Assembly (NCBI RefSeq): GCF_006715865.1
Contig: NZ_VFOA01000001.1
Coordinates: 124,001-188,000, forward strand
Direction: 5' to 3'
From: Cellulomonas sp. SLBN-39
GTDB lineage: Bacteria; Actinomycetota; Actinomycetes; Actinomycetales; Cellulomonadaceae
Length of the DNA stretch: 64,000 nucleotides
Shown here: positions 26,521 to 35,558 of the stretch, one piece after another
How positions within the stretch are numbered: position 1 is the first letter of the stretch
How the letters are laid out: every line of letters starts with the position of its first letter
Translations under genes and position numbers: made by a program
Notes under the pieces: model-generated
The model's database searches: none
What the model was told of the DNA's origin: nothing
The model's input: the letters and a program-made list of their open reading frames with translations, nothing else

Positions 26521-27534
26521 TCAGAGGTCGGGGGCGCAGGTGCCCTGGCCGAGCTGGGCCAGGCCGTACCGGTCGCCGTCCTGGAACGTCGTGACGTCCG
26601 GGGCGATCTGCGGGTTCATGAGCTGCCCGGGGTCGTCGACGTGCCCCAGGCCGACGAGGTGCCCGACCTCGTGCCGCAGCACGCGCAGGTACCCGGGGTC
26701 GCCGGCGGCGTCCTGCGGCTCGTCGAGCAGGGCGGTGTCGAGCACGACGGCGCCGGAGACGTACACGGCGTAGTCGAGGTCGGCGCGGGTCAGCGAGACG
26801 GGTGCAGCGAGCCCTGCGACGGCGCCGGCGAGCGACGGCACGGCCTCCTCGTCGGCGAACCCGAGGAGCACGGGCGCCCACCGGTCGCCGTACCGCTCGG
26901 GCTGGTGGTGGGAGCGGTCGAGGCTCGCCGGCTCGTCGGTGACGCCGTCGGAGACGACGTGCAGGCCCGTCGCGGCGCTGATCTCGGCCATGACCGCGTC
27001 GACCTGGGCGGCGAACCCCGGCGGGGCGTCGTCCCGGGTGATGACGTAGTGCAGGGGGCGGCACGGCGACCACGCCACGGGGGTGGCGGTGCCCTGCGCC
27101 CCGTCCTGGGTCTGGCCGAACGCGTATAGGGCGCCGGTGTCCTCGACCGCGGGCGGCTGCCCCAGGGGTGCGGCAGCCTCCTCCAGACCCGGCTCGGGGC
27201 CCGTGCTGCCCAGCAGCACCTGACCGCCGATGTCGATGCGGGTGTGCTGCACGGCGTCGACGACCGTCCACCCGGGCTCCCACGTGCCGACCCACCGGAC
27301 CACCTGGGAGACGAGCAAGGCCCCGCCGACGACCACGGACAGCATGGGCAGGAGGGTCCCGCGGTGGCGGGTGGGCACCGGCGGCGCGGGTGCGGGCGGA
27401 GCTGTCAGCTGCTCCGGCGCGAGGCGCTGCTGCGGCACCCCCGCGCTCGCCGGTGCGGACGCGCGCGCAGCGGCCTCGGCCCGCCAGCGTGCGGGGACCT
27501 CGGTCGTCGACCGGTCGGTCAGCGGCGCGTCCAC
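26521..27534 (-). CDS. membrane-anchored matrixin-like zinc metalloprotease
   Basis: 337 residues. A cytoplasmic, Ala/Pro-rich N-terminus (1-58) is followed by one membrane segment near 60-80 (LLPMLSVVVGGALLVSQVV), then an extracellular domain. The catalytic motif HEVGHLVGLGH (His288, Glu289, His292, His298) and the downstream Met-turn LMNP mark the metzincin/matrixin (M10) group. The zone before it, HYVITRDDAPPGF and AVMAEISAATGL, fits the fold's first strand and helix. Type II topology is inferred. The 3' end is 25 bases from the convergent DDAH stop. Substrate unknown. Confidence 0.88.
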   Translation of the reverse strand: MDAPLTDRSTTEVPARWRAEAAARASAPASAGVPQQRLAPEQLTAPPAPAPPVPTRHRGTLLPMLSVVVGGALLVSQVVRWVGTWEPGWTVVDAVQHTRIDIGGQVLLGSTGPEPGLEEAAAPLGQPPAVEDTGALYAFGQTQDGAQGTATPVAWSPCRPLHYVITRDDAPPGFAAQVDAVMAEISAATGLHVVSDGVTDEPASLDRSHHQPERYGDRWAPVLLGFADEEAVPSLAGAVAGLAAPVSLTRADLDYAVYVSGAVVLDTALLDEPQDAAGDPGYLRVLRHEVGHLVGLGHVDDPGQLMNPQIAPDVTTFQDGDRYGLAQLGQGTCAPDL

Positions 27535-27606
27535 GTCCCGCCCATCGGCCGGTGGCCCGGCGCCGCTGAGCGGGCGCGCGACTTCTCACCTGCACGGACG
27601 CACCGC

Positions 27607-27639
27607 GCCCGGGCCCGACGGGGTACGTCGGGCCCGGGC
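27607..27639 (-). terminator. terminator hairpin after the S1C protease gene
   Basis: 13-base perfect arms (27607-27619 with 27627-27639) and a 7-base loop, 15 bases past the protease stop. Confidence 0.75.
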
Positions 27640-27653
27640 GGCGGGTGCCGGGG

Positions 27654-29015
27654 TCAGGCCACGGGGCCCTGCGCGAGGGTCACGGTGGCCTCCTGCTGCT
27701 CCCCGGTGGTGCCCGAGGTCCAGGTGACCGTCACCTGGTCGTCGGGGTCGTAGCCGGACATGATCGTCGACAGGTCGTCGGCCGAGGTGACGGCCTGCCC
27801 GTCGACGGCGGTGATGGTGTCGCCCGCGGCCAGGCCGGCCTCGGCGGCGGGGGTGCCGTCGATGACGCCGCCGATCACCGCGCCCGTGCCCGTCTGCGCG
27901 AACGGGTCGCCCTGCCCGCCGGGCCCGAACCCGCTGCCCGTGCCGCTGGCCAGCTGCACCCCCAGGAACCCGGGGTACCCGACGGTGACGGTGTCGGTCT
28001 CCTCGCCGGTCTGGATCTGCGTGACGATCGCCAGGGCGTCCTGCACGTCGACCGCGTACGCCACCGTGTAGGTGCCGCCGGTCGACGCGGCGGTCGTCAT
28101 GCCCACGACCTCGCCCTCGCCGTCGACGAGCGGGCCGCCCGAGTCGCCCGAGACGACGGCCGCCTCGAACTCGATCAGCCCCGACAGCGTCTCGGAGTCC
28201 CCGGACGACGACGTCGACGCCGTCATGGTCTGGTCCGTGGCGGTGACGGCCCCGGCCGCCGCGAGCAGCTCGCCCCCGCCGTTCGCGTTGCCGACAGCCG
28301 TGACCTCGTCGCCCGTGGTCACGCCGCCGTCGTCGTCGAGCGTGACCGTGTCCAGGCCGCTCGCACCGTCGAGCTGCAGCAGCGCCACGTCGGCGCTCGC
28401 GTCGTAACCCAGCACCGTGGCCGTGTACGTCTCGCCGGTGGACTCGATGGTCACGGTGATCTCCGTCGCGCCCTCGATGACGTGGTGGTTGGTCAGCACG
28501 AGTCCGTCGGACGTCAGCACCATGCCGGTGCCGGCGGCCTCACCCCCGGAGTATCCGAGGGTGGTGTCGATGACGACGACGCCGACCTGCTGCTCGTCGG
28601 TGGCCGCCGTGGTGGTCTGCGTGCTCGACGAGCCGTCCGCCGAGCCGCTCGACCCCGCGTCGGGGAGGGTGCCCTGGCCCGGCAGGGTGCCCTCGGACCA
28701 GCCCGGCGGCACCGCCGTGCCGTCGTCGGCCGTGCTGCCGTCGTCCGTCGTCGTGCCGTCGTCGGTCGCCGTGTCCGTCGTCGACGTGGTGCTCGCCGTG
28801 ACGTCCGGGTGCGTGGCCGCGTACGCGACCCCGCCGCCGGCGACCAGGCCCACCGCGAGCGCGGCGACCGTCGTCAGGACGAGCGGCAGCTGGCCGACCC
28901 GTCGCTGCGTGCGCACGGGCGCCGGGGCGCCCTCGTGCGGGACCGGGGCCGCGAGGGCCCCCTGCGCGCCGGGCTCCGCGCCGGGCGCCGTGCTCACGTT
29001 CTGCTGCTCCGTCAT
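27654..29015 (-). CDS. HtrA/DegP-like S1C serine protease with PDZ domain
   Basis: 453 residues, membrane-anchored envelope protease/chaperone. Short cytoplasmic N-terminus, one membrane helix near 45-66, a Ser/Thr/Asp-rich linker (70-140), the trypsin-like domain with His178 (LTNHHVIEG), Asp209 (SADVALLQLDG) and Ser292 (GDSGGPLVDGEG), then a C-terminal PDZ domain (GAVIGGVIDGTPAAEAGLAAGDTI). All three catalytic residues are intact. The size is usual for actinobacterial PepD/HtrA proteins. GTG/ATG choice: ATG with GGGGG-type site. A hairpin terminator follows. It is monocistronic; the matrixin-like gene is downstream on the same strand. Confidence 0.94.
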   Translation of the reverse strand: MTEQQNVSTAPGAEPGAQGALAAPVPHEGAPAPVRTQRRVGQLPLVLTTVAALAVGLVAGGGVAYAATHPDVTASTTSTTDTATDDGTTTDDGSTADDGTAVPPGWSEGTLPGQGTLPDAGSSGSADGSSSTQTTTAATDEQQVGVVVIDTTLGYSGGEAAGTGMVLTSDGLVLTNHHVIEGATEITVTIESTGETYTATVLGYDASADVALLQLDGASGLDTVTLDDDGGVTTGDEVTAVGNANGGGELLAAAGAVTATDQTMTASTSSSGDSETLSGLIEFEAAVVSGDSGGPLVDGEGEVVGMTTAASTGGTYTVAYAVDVQDALAIVTQIQTGEETDTVTVGYPGFLGVQLASGTGSGFGPGGQGDPFAQTGTGAVIGGVIDGTPAAEAGLAAGDTITAVDGQAVTSADDLSTIMSGYDPDDQVTVTWTSGTTGEQQEATVTLAQGPVA

Positions 29016-29123
29016 GCCCCCTACTCCACCCCGCGGACCCGGGAGCGCCCTGACCGGACCCCATGAGCAGCCTGAGAGACGACGCCGTCCCTGTGCGGGC
29101 GCCCAGGTGGCGCCGGACGCACG

Positions 29124-29169
29124 ACGGCCCGCCCACCCGTGCTGTCGAGGACGCGGGTGGGCGGGCCGT
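29124..29169 (-). terminator. terminator hairpin after the Pro/Ala-rich protein gene
   Basis: 15-base arms (29124-29138 with 29155-29169, arm ACGGCCCGCCCACCC) around a 16-base loop, 24 bases past the stop at 29193. Confidence 0.7.
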
Positions 29170-29192
29170 GGACCGGAGCCCGTCAGGGGTGG

Positions 29193-29846
29193 TCAGTCGG
29201 TGGAGCCCTCCTGCTCCTGCTGGAAGCGCTCGAACGGCACGCGGCCGTCGTCGGACCAGCCGCCGCGCAGCTCCTGCACGGAGGACGTGCGGTCGGCGAC
29301 GAGGGTCACGAACGACACTGCTCCCCCGCCGGTGACGAACCCGACGAGCAGCGCGGCCGCGGCGGCACCGGCGGCGACGCCGAGCCCGACGGTGCGCTTC
29401 GCCCGCGGCGCCGCGGGTGCGGGTGCGGCCGGGTAGGGGGTGCCGTACGCCGCCGCGTACACCGGCCCGGCCGGCGCGGGGGCCGGCGGGGCGTGCTGCG
29501 CGGGAGGGGGCGGGGTCGGCTGCGCAGCAGCGGGCGGGGCCGGGCTCGCCGCGGTGGAGGTGGCGGCCGTCGGGGCGGGCGACGCCGGCGCGGGCGGCGC
29601 GGGGGCAGGCAGCGGCGCGGGTGCCGCCTGCGCCGTCGCCGCGGCGGGCGTGTACGGCGCGGTGCCGTACGGCAGCGGTGCGGGCGACGCAGCCGGGGCC
29701 GGGAGCGCCTGGGTGGCGTCCACGGGCGGGAGCGGCTGGGTCGCGTCGACGGGCGGCAGCGGGGCCGTCGCGTCGGGCGGGGTGCTCGTGGTCTGCGGTG
29801 CCGCGGCGCGCTGCGCGGCGCCGGGCGTGATCGTCCCCTCGTCCAT
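29193..29846 (-). CDS. Pro/Ala-rich single-pass membrane protein
   Basis: 217 residues, unknown function. The N-terminal 145 residues are disordered and rich in Pro, Ala and Thr, with a tandem repeat PPVDATQPL / PPVDATQAL near 31-47. One membrane helix follows (GLGVAAGAAAAALLVGFVTGGG, about 153-175) after a basic stop signal (RAKR), then a short outer tail (VPFERFQQEQEGSTD). The codon bias is like that of its neighbours. Such proteins often act as scaffolds or as cytoplasmic tails of envelope enzymes; here it lies next to the S1C protease gene with the same orientation. Confidence 0.75.
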   Translation of the reverse strand: MDEGTITPGAAQRAAAPQTTSTPPDATAPLPPVDATQPLPPVDATQALPAPAASPAPLPYGTAPYTPAAATAQAAPAPLPAPAPPAPASPAPTAATSTAASPAPPAAAQPTPPPPAQHAPPAPAPAGPVYAAAYGTPYPAAPAPAAPRAKRTVGLGVAAGAAAAALLVGFVTGGGAVSFVTLVADRTSSVQELRGGWSDDGRVPFERFQQEQEGSTD

Positions 29847-29983
29847 CTGAGGTCACCTTCTCGTCCTGGGCGCCCCGGGTGGCGCCGACCGTGCCCCAGA
29901 CCACCGCACCCGGCCGTGGGCGGGCTGCAAGAAGGGTGGGAGCAGCCTGTGCGGTGCCGCAGGCCGTCTAGCCACTCAGTGCA

Positions 29984-30000
29984 TACACCCGGTGTACAGT
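29984..30000 (+). promoter_or_regulatory. PadR operator overlapping a leaderless promoter
   Basis: Perfect 13-base palindrome TACACC-C-GGTGTA (29984-29996). A -10 box TACAGT (29995-30000) overlaps its right end and stops 8 bases before the ATG at 30009, so the mRNA should start at or next to the ATG. A PadR protein bound here would block polymerase. Confidence 0.75.
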
Positions 30001-30008
30001 CGTGTGTC

Positions 30009-30536
30009 ATGACCGTCCCGATGGCACTGCTCGCCTTCCTCGACGACCACCCGGCGCACGGCTTCGCCCTCAAGCAGCGCTACGACACGCTCCTCGGCCA
30101 CGGTCGCGAGCTGAGGTCCGGGCAGGTCTACTCCACCCTCGCGCGGCTCGAGCGCGACGGACTGGCGCGGGGCCTCGAGGTCGAGCGGGGCGAGGGGCCG
30201 GACCGGCGGGTCTTCGCCATCACCGACGACGGCGTCACCGAGCTCGACCACTGGCTGGTCACCCCCCACTCCCCCGGCGCCCGCGCCAGCGAGCTGTTCA
30301 CCAAGGTCGTGCTCTCGCTCGTCGCCGGGCGCGACGCGGGCGCCTTCCTGGACGCCCAGCGCGCGACCTACCTCGCCCGCATGCGCGAGCTCACCGCAGC
30401 CCGCCACGACGGCGATGTCGTCGACCGACTGGCACGGGACTACGAGATGGCCCACCTGGAGGCCGACCTGCGTTGGGTCGAGGTGGCGACAGCGCGGATG
30501 GGCGAGGTCGCGGCACGCATCGGCGCCCGGCGATGA
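30009..30536 (+). CDS. PadR-family transcriptional regulator
   Basis: 175 residues. N-terminal winged helix of the PadR type (MALLAFLDDHPAHGFALKQRY, then LRSGQVYSTLARLERDGLARG, then VFAITDDGV), followed by a dimerising helical C-terminus (AFLDAQRATYLARMREL, and LARDYEMAHLEADLRWVE). PadR regulators commonly repress a linked ABC exporter and release it on binding a drug-like ligand. The stop overlaps the ATPase start by 4 bases (ATGA, 30533-30536). A perfect palindrome sits on its own promoter, so it probably autoregulates the three-gene operon. Confidence 0.93.
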   Translation: MTVPMALLAFLDDHPAHGFALKQRYDTLLGHGRELRSGQVYSTLARLERDGLARGLEVERGEGPDRRVFAITDDGVTELDHWLVTPHSPGARASELFTKVVLSLVAGRDAGAFLDAQRATYLARMRELTAARHDGDVVDRLARDYEMAHLEADLRWVEVATARMGEVAARIGARR

Positions 30537-31213
30537 CACGGGTCGTGCTGGCGGGCCACGACCTGCGGCTGTCGTTCGGCCCGACGCCGGTGCTGCGTGG
30601 GGTGGCCGTGTCGCTCGCCGCGGGTGAGGTCGTCGCGGTCATGGGTCCGTCCGGGTCGGGCAAGTCGACGCTCCTGCACGTCCTGGCCGGGCTCCTGCGG
30701 CCGGACGCGGGGACCGTGGAGCTGGACGGGCAGCGGATCGACGACCGGTCCGACGCCGTGCGGTCGGACCTGCGGCTGCGGCAGCTCGGGTTCGTCTTCC
30801 AGTTCGGCGACCTGGTCCCCGAGCTCACAGTGGTCGAGAACGTCGAGCTGCCGCTCCGCCTCACGGGCGTCGCCCGCGGGCCGGCGCGAGAGCGGGCGCT
30901 GGAGGCTCTCGACGGGCTCGGCGTGGCCGACGTCGGGGGTAAGCGGCTCAGCGAGGTGTCCGGCGGCCAGGCGCAGCGGGCCGCCGTCGCACGGGCCCTG
31001 GTCCACCGGCCGGCCGTCGTGCTCGCCGACGAGCCGACCGGTGCGCTCGACACCGTGACCGGCGAGCTGGTCCTGGAGGCGCTGGTGACCGCAGCGACGA
31101 CGACCGGCACCGCCGTCCTGATGGTCACGCACGAGCCGCGCGTCGCGTCGTGGGCCGGCCGGGAGATCCAGATCCGCGACGGTCGGGTCGCCGGCACGGT
31201 GCCGTCACGATGA
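30533..31213 (+). CDS. ABC transporter ATPase (MacB/LolD-like)
   Basis: 226 residues. Walker A GPSGSGKSTL, Q-loop LGFVFQFGDL, signature VSGGQAQRAAVARAL, Walker B VVLADEPTGALD, switch His in VTHEPR. The MacB/LolD/FtsE-type sequence pairs it with the FtsX-like permease whose ATG overlaps its stop (31210-31213). The system probably exports or responds to an antibiotic or peptide under PadR control. Start fixed by ATGA overlap with padR. Confidence 0.94.
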   Translation: MTRVVLAGHDLRLSFGPTPVLRGVAVSLAAGEVVAVMGPSGSGKSTLLHVLAGLLRPDAGTVELDGQRIDDRSDAVRSDLRLRQLGFVFQFGDLVPELTVVENVELPLRLTGVARGPARERALEALDGLGVADVGGKRLSEVSGGQAQRAAVARALVHRPAVVLADEPTGALDTVTGELVLEALVTAATTTGTAVLMVTHEPRVASWAGREIQIRDGRVAGTVPSR

Positions 31214-33132
31214 GCGCCCTGCTGCCCCTGAGCCTGCGACTGGCCCGTGCCGGCGGGCCGCGCCGGTCCTGGGTCGTCGGGGTCGGCACCGCGGTCGCGA
31301 CGGCGCTGCTGCTCACGACCGCGGCGATCCCTGCCGCGCTCTACCCCGCCGGGCAACCCGTCGACCCCGTGGAGCGGGCGAACGTCGCGGCCGTGCTCGC
31401 GTTCAGCCTGCTGCCCGCGACCGTGCTGCTCCTGACCGCGGGCCGCGCGTCGAGCGCCGTGCGCGACCGACGGCTCGCCGCCCTCCGGCTGCTCGGACTG
31501 ACCCGCGCCCGCACCGCGGTGCTCGCGGCGCTCGAGAACGGCGTCCTCGCACTCGCCGGCGCCCTGGTCGGCCTCGTGGCGTTCCTCGCGGCCGCGCCCC
31601 TCGTCGACCGCGTCGTCGCGGCGGGTCCCCGCTGGTTCGGCGCGCCCCTCAGCCCGGCACCCGCGCAGGCAGCGACGGTCGTCCTCGGCGTCGTGCTCGT
31701 CTCCGCGGGGCTCGGGGCGGCCACGCAGCACGGGACGACGCGCAGCCCGGCGGCCCGGCGCTCCGAGGCGTCCCGCCGCGACCCCAGCCCGTGGCGGGTC
31801 GCGCTCGTGGTCGTCGCCGTCGCGCTGATGGCCACGGTGGCGGCGCCCGGCCCGGCCGCCGCGCTCGTCGACGAGGTCGGCGTGGCGATGCTGCTGGTCG
31901 GCGCGATGTCCGGGGCACTGGCCGTCGCGCTCACCACTCCGCTGATCACGACGTGGCTGGCCGAGGCCCTGGTGCGCTCGCGCCCGACGTCGGCCCTGAT
32001 GGCGGGTCGCGCGCTCCAGGCCGAGCCCGCGGGACCGGCACGGCTCGTCGCCGGCGTCGGGGTGGCGGTCTACCTGGTCCTCGCCGCCCTGGCCGTCCTG
32101 AGCGCCTACGAGTCGACCCCCCAGTACCGGTTCGCGCTGCAGACCATCCGGCAGGGACCGCAGAAGATCGTCGTCCAGGATGCCGAAGGACCAGCACCGC
32201 TGGCAGCCGACAGCCTCGCGCCGCTCGCCGGCGTGCCCGGGGTCCGCGCCGTCGTCCCGCACGTCGATGCCGCGGTCGAGGGGTGGTGCGACGTCGAGGG
32301 TGAGCCGTGCGTCCCCGCCGTCTTCGTCGGCACCTGCGCCGACCTCGCCCAGCTCATGGTGGTCTCCGGCTGCGACGACACCGCAGCCGGTGTGATCGAG
32401 CTGCGCAACGTCGCGGGGACGGACAACGGGTGGCGACCGCCCCGTGGCGCGCTCGACACCGTCTCCCACCTGCCGATCCGCTTCGGCGAGGACGGCCCCA
32501 CCGCCGACGTGCGGCTCGGCGAGCCGCTGGTGCAGGACTCCGGCGCCACCCAGGAGCGGTGGGTCTACCAGTCCCCGTACAACGTGTTCGTCCCCCGCAC
32601 CGTCGCGGACGCTGCAGGCGCGCACCCCGACGCGGCGGAGGTCGTCGCCGACGGTGGGCTCGACGTGCAGCAGGCCGTCGCCGCCGCGGCAGGCACGTCC
32701 CTGACGGTGCGGCCCTACCCGCTCGACGACTACGACGCCGTCGTCCGGGTCCGCGTGGTCGTGACGACGCTGTCTGCGATCGTCGTCGGCGTCGGGCTGC
32801 TCAGCCTCGCCGTGACAGCCCTCGACCGTGCGGCCGAGGGGCGCCGTTCGATCGCACGCCACTTGGCGGTGGGCGTGCCGGCACGGGTGCTGCGGACGTC
32901 CCAGGTGCTCCAGACCTTCCTCCCGCTGGCGGTCGCGATCACCCTGGCGACCGCCCTCGGCGCGCTCATGGCGCGGGCGTTCGCGGCACTCGCGCAGTGG
33001 CCCGCGCTGTCCGACGGGGTGCAGGTGGTCCTCGTCGCACTCGCGTCCATGATCGGCGGCGCGCTCGTCTCGCTCACCACGGTGCCGCTCGTGCGGACCC
33101 GCCTCAGCCCGGAGCTCCTGCGACGCGAGTAG
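31210..33132 (+). CDS. FtsX/MacB-like ABC permease
   Basis: 640 residues. Helices: one near 17-37, three between about 58 and 170, a pair near 213-275, a long outside region (about 315-520) with conserved-looking Cys pairs (WCDVEGEPC, CADLAQ, GCDD), then three C-terminal helices with the FtsX-type tail. This 10-helix layout with a large outside domain is typical of MacB/BceB-like permeases for peptide or drug sensing and export. ATG start fixed by ATGA overlap with the ATPase gene. Last gene of the PadR operon. Confidence 0.9.
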   Translation: MSALLPLSLRLARAGGPRRSWVVGVGTAVATALLLTTAAIPAALYPAGQPVDPVERANVAAVLAFSLLPATVLLLTAGRASSAVRDRRLAALRLLGLTRARTAVLAALENGVLALAGALVGLVAFLAAAPLVDRVVAAGPRWFGAPLSPAPAQAATVVLGVVLVSAGLGAATQHGTTRSPAARRSEASRRDPSPWRVALVVVAVALMATVAAPGPAAALVDEVGVAMLLVGAMSGALAVALTTPLITTWLAEALVRSRPTSALMAGRALQAEPAGPARLVAGVGVAVYLVLAALAVLSAYESTPQYRFALQTIRQGPQKIVVQDAEGPAPLAADSLAPLAGVPGVRAVVPHVDAAVEGWCDVEGEPCVPAVFVGTCADLAQLMVVSGCDDTAAGVIELRNVAGTDNGWRPPRGALDTVSHLPIRFGEDGPTADVRLGEPLVQDSGATQERWVYQSPYNVFVPRTVADAAGAHPDAAEVVADGGLDVQQAVAAAAGTSLTVRPYPLDDYDAVVRVRVVVTTLSAIVVGVGLLSLAVTALDRAAEGRRSIARHLAVGVPARVLRTSQVLQTFLPLAVAITLATALGALMARAFAALAQWPALSDGVQVVLVALASMIGGALVSLTTVPLVRTRLSPELLRRE

Positions 33133-33189
33133 GACGCACCCACCGCCGACCACGGTGCGGTGCGGGCACTCGTCCCCCACGATGGGGTG

Positions 33190-34248
33190 ATGGACCTGCC
33201 CGTCATGCCGCCGGTCGCGCCGATGCTGGCCAAGGCCGCCCCGCAGATCCCCGACGTGGGGCACGTGGAGCCCAAGTGGGACGGGTTCCGCACGATCGTG
33301 TTCCGCGACGGCGACGACGTCGAGCTCGGGTCGCGCAACGGCAAGCCGATGACGCGCTACTTCCCCGAGCTCGTCGAGGCGCTCAAGGCGAACCTGCCGC
33401 CGCGGTGCGTGGTCGACGGGGAGATCGTCGTGGTGCAGGGCGACCGGCTCGACTTCGACGCCCTGCAGCAGCGCATCCACCCCGCCGCGTCGCGGGTGCG
33501 GCTGCTGGCCGAGCAGACGCCGGCGTCGTTCGTGGCGTTCGACCTGCTCGCGCTCGGCGACGACGACCTCATGGGCGTGCCGTTCGGGCAGCGGCGGGCC
33601 CTGCTGGTCGAGGCGCTGGCCGACACGCGCCCGCCGGTGCACGTGACGCCCGCGACAGGCGACATGGCCGAGGCGCAGCGGTGGTTCACGCAGTTCGAGG
33701 GCGCGGGTCTCGACGGGGTCGTCGCCAAGCCGCTGGACGGCACCTACCAGCCCGACAAGCGCGTCATGGTCAAGGTCAAGCACGAGCGCACCGCCGACTG
33801 CGTCGTCGCCGGGTTCCGGTGGCACAAGTCCGGCGACGTCGTGGGGTCGCTGCTGCTGGGTCTGTGGTCGGGCGACGACCTGCGGCACGTCGGCGTCAGC
33901 GCGTCGTTCCCCATGGCCCGCCGCCGCACCCTGCTGGACGACCTCGCGCCGTACCGGGACGTCGCGCTCGCCGACCACCCGTGGGGGTCCTGGGCCGACC
34001 AGTCCGCGCACGAGGGCCGGCGCATGCCCGGTGCCGTGAGCCGGTGGAACGGCACCAAGGACCTCTCGTTCGTGCCGCTGCGCCCCGAGCTCGTCGTCGA
34101 GGTCGCGTACGACCACATGGAGGGCGACCGGTTCCGCCACACCGCGCAGATGCGCCGCTGGCGGCCCGACCGCGACCCGCGCTCGTGCACGTACGCCCAG
34201 CTCGAGGAGCCCGTGCGGTTCGACCTCGCGCAGGTCCTCGGCGTGTGA
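33190..34248 (+). CDS. ATP-dependent DNA ligase (LigC-type)
   Basis: 352 residues, the size of stand-alone bacterial LigC-type ligases. Motif I is EPKWDGFR with the adenylated Lys29; motif III DLLALG, motif IV DGVVAKP and motif V VKVKHERTADCVV are in order; the OB-fold domain follows (DVVGSLLLGLWSGDDLRHVG). It seals nicks and takes part in end-joining or base-excision repair in relatives. ATG at 33190 follows the FtsX-like gene by 57 bases. It is not beside a Ku or polymerase gene, unlike LigD systems. Confidence 0.95.
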   Translation: MDLPVMPPVAPMLAKAAPQIPDVGHVEPKWDGFRTIVFRDGDDVELGSRNGKPMTRYFPELVEALKANLPPRCVVDGEIVVVQGDRLDFDALQQRIHPAASRVRLLAEQTPASFVAFDLLALGDDDLMGVPFGQRRALLVEALADTRPPVHVTPATGDMAEAQRWFTQFEGAGLDGVVAKPLDGTYQPDKRVMVKVKHERTADCVVAGFRWHKSGDVVGSLLLGLWSGDDLRHVGVSASFPMARRRTLLDDLAPYRDVALADHPWGSWADQSAHEGRRMPGAVSRWNGTKDLSFVPLRPELVVEVAYDHMEGDRFRHTAQMRRWRPDRDPRSCTYAQLEEPVRFDLAQVLGV

Positions 34249-34290
34249 GCCGGAAGGCCGCGACCCCGGTCGCCGGCACCGGGGGCGGCC

Positions 34291-35088
34291 TCAGACGACG
34301 AGCACGGCCACCGTGACGACGGCCGTCGCGACGATCTCCCCCGCCCCCAGCGCCGCCGGCGTCGCCCCCGGCCAGCGCACCGGCACCAGCGCCGCCCGCA
34401 CCGTCAGGGCCAGCCCCACCGCGAGGAGCAGCGGGTGCACCACCGCACCGGCCGCCGCGATCCCCGCGTGGTACAGCACCGACGCGCGCCGCACCCGCGG
34501 GTCATGGCGCTCGCGGATCATCGACTTCACGTAGACGACCGTGCCGAGCAGGTACGCGAGCAGCACGGCGGTGGCCAGCAGCACGTCGGACGTCAGGCCG
34601 GACGACGGTGCGCCGGGCGGGCCGCTCGCCCCGCTGCCCAGCGACGCCGCCACCGGGGTCATCAGACTCGCGGCCAGCACCGTCACCGCGTCGTTCCACC
34701 ACGACCGGTCGGCACGCCGCACCGACGCCCACAACGACAGTGCGAGCAGCGGGGCGAAGACCGGCGCCCACGCCAGCAGGTGCGGGGCCGTGGCGACCAG
34801 CGCGACGCCCAGGATGCATGCGGCGGTGCCGTACGCGACCACGGGCGGCCGGTACCGGGCGCGGCGCCGCGCCTTCAGCCACAGCCCTGCCGCGTGGTAC
34901 GCCAGGTACGCGACGAGCCACGACACCAGCAGCAGCGCGTGCACCCACCGCCACCCGCCGAGCGTCGCCCCCACCACGGTCGGGACGACGAGCATCGCCC
35001 ACGCCCCGTGCTGCCGCGGCACCCACCCCGGTCCCGGTCGCCGTCGTGCCGCCGGTCGGGCCGGTGCGGGGGTGACGGGTGCGCTCAC
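34291..35088 (-). CDS. YwiC-like membrane protein
   Basis: 265 residues with about seven hydrophobic helices from residue 30 on, and the family signature WVPRQHGAWAMLVVP at 22-36. KARRRARYRPP follows the second helix (TM loop), and a VYVKSMIRERHDPRVRRASVLYH segment lies between later helices. YwiC-like proteins are widespread in actinobacteria and linked in some to nitrate respiration genes, but no biochemical role is established. It is divergent from the DUF427 gene. Confidence 0.9.
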   Translation of the reverse strand: MSAPVTPAPARPAARRRPGPGWVPRQHGAWAMLVVPTVVGATLGGWRWVHALLLVSWLVAYLAYHAAGLWLKARRRARYRPPVVAYGTAACILGVALVATAPHLLAWAPVFAPLLALSLWASVRRADRSWWNDAVTVLAASLMTPVAASLGSGASGPPGAPSSGLTSDVLLATAVLLAYLLGTVVYVKSMIRERHDPRVRRASVLYHAGIAAAGAVVHPLLLAVGLALTVRAALVPVRWPGATPAALGAGEIVATAVVTVAVLVV

Positions 35089-35230
35089 CCCGTCACGGTA
35101 GGTGGCGTCGCCGAGGGCGGTCGCAGGACCCAGGTCCGTGGCCGCCCGGCGCGCGCCGCGGACCGCTCCCGCCTACGGTCGGCTCGTCGGGTGCGACCGC
35201 ACCCGCCCCACCCGTCCCCCGGAGGTCGTC

Positions 35231-35533
35231 ATGCCCACCGCCACGCTCCACGGCACGGTCCTCGCCCACGCCGGCGACGACGAGGTCGTCCACATCGAGG
35301 GCAACGTCTACTTCAAGCCCTCGACGGTGCGGACCGAGCTGCTCGAGGCGTCCCCCACCCCGTACACGTGCCCCTGGAAGGGCGTGTGCCAGTACTGGTC
35401 GGTCCGCGACGGCGACACGCTGCTCGCCGACCGCGCCTGGTCCTACCCCGAGCCGTACCCGGGCGCCATCGAGCGCGTCGGCACGGACTTCGCCGGGTGG
35501 GTCGCGTTCTGGAAGGAGGTCGAGGTCTCCTGA
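35231..35533 (+). CDS. DUF427 domain protein
   Basis: 100 residues, one DUF427 domain. Conserved parts: GTVLAHAGDDEVVHIEGNVYF, TPYTCPWKGVCQYWSV and the C-terminal FAGWVAFW. The conserved Cys in TCPWKG and the aromatic cluster are present. Function unknown; solved relatives adopt a small beta-barrel. ATG has GGAGG 6-10 bases upstream, a strong ribosome site. It is convergent with smpB, 25 bases apart. Confidence 0.93.
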   Translation: MPTATLHGTVLAHAGDDEVVHIEGNVYFKPSTVRTELLEASPTPYTCPWKGVCQYWSVRDGDTLLADRAWSYPEPYPGAIERVGTDFAGWVAFWKEVEVS

Positions 35534-35558
35534 CCCCGACCGGCCTCGGGGCGCGGCG

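Noticed and set aside
30391-34140. Minus-strand open frame of about 1249 codons opposite the PadR operon and ligase
   Set aside because: Antisense shadow; composition is Arg/Gly/His-rich with no recognisable motif.
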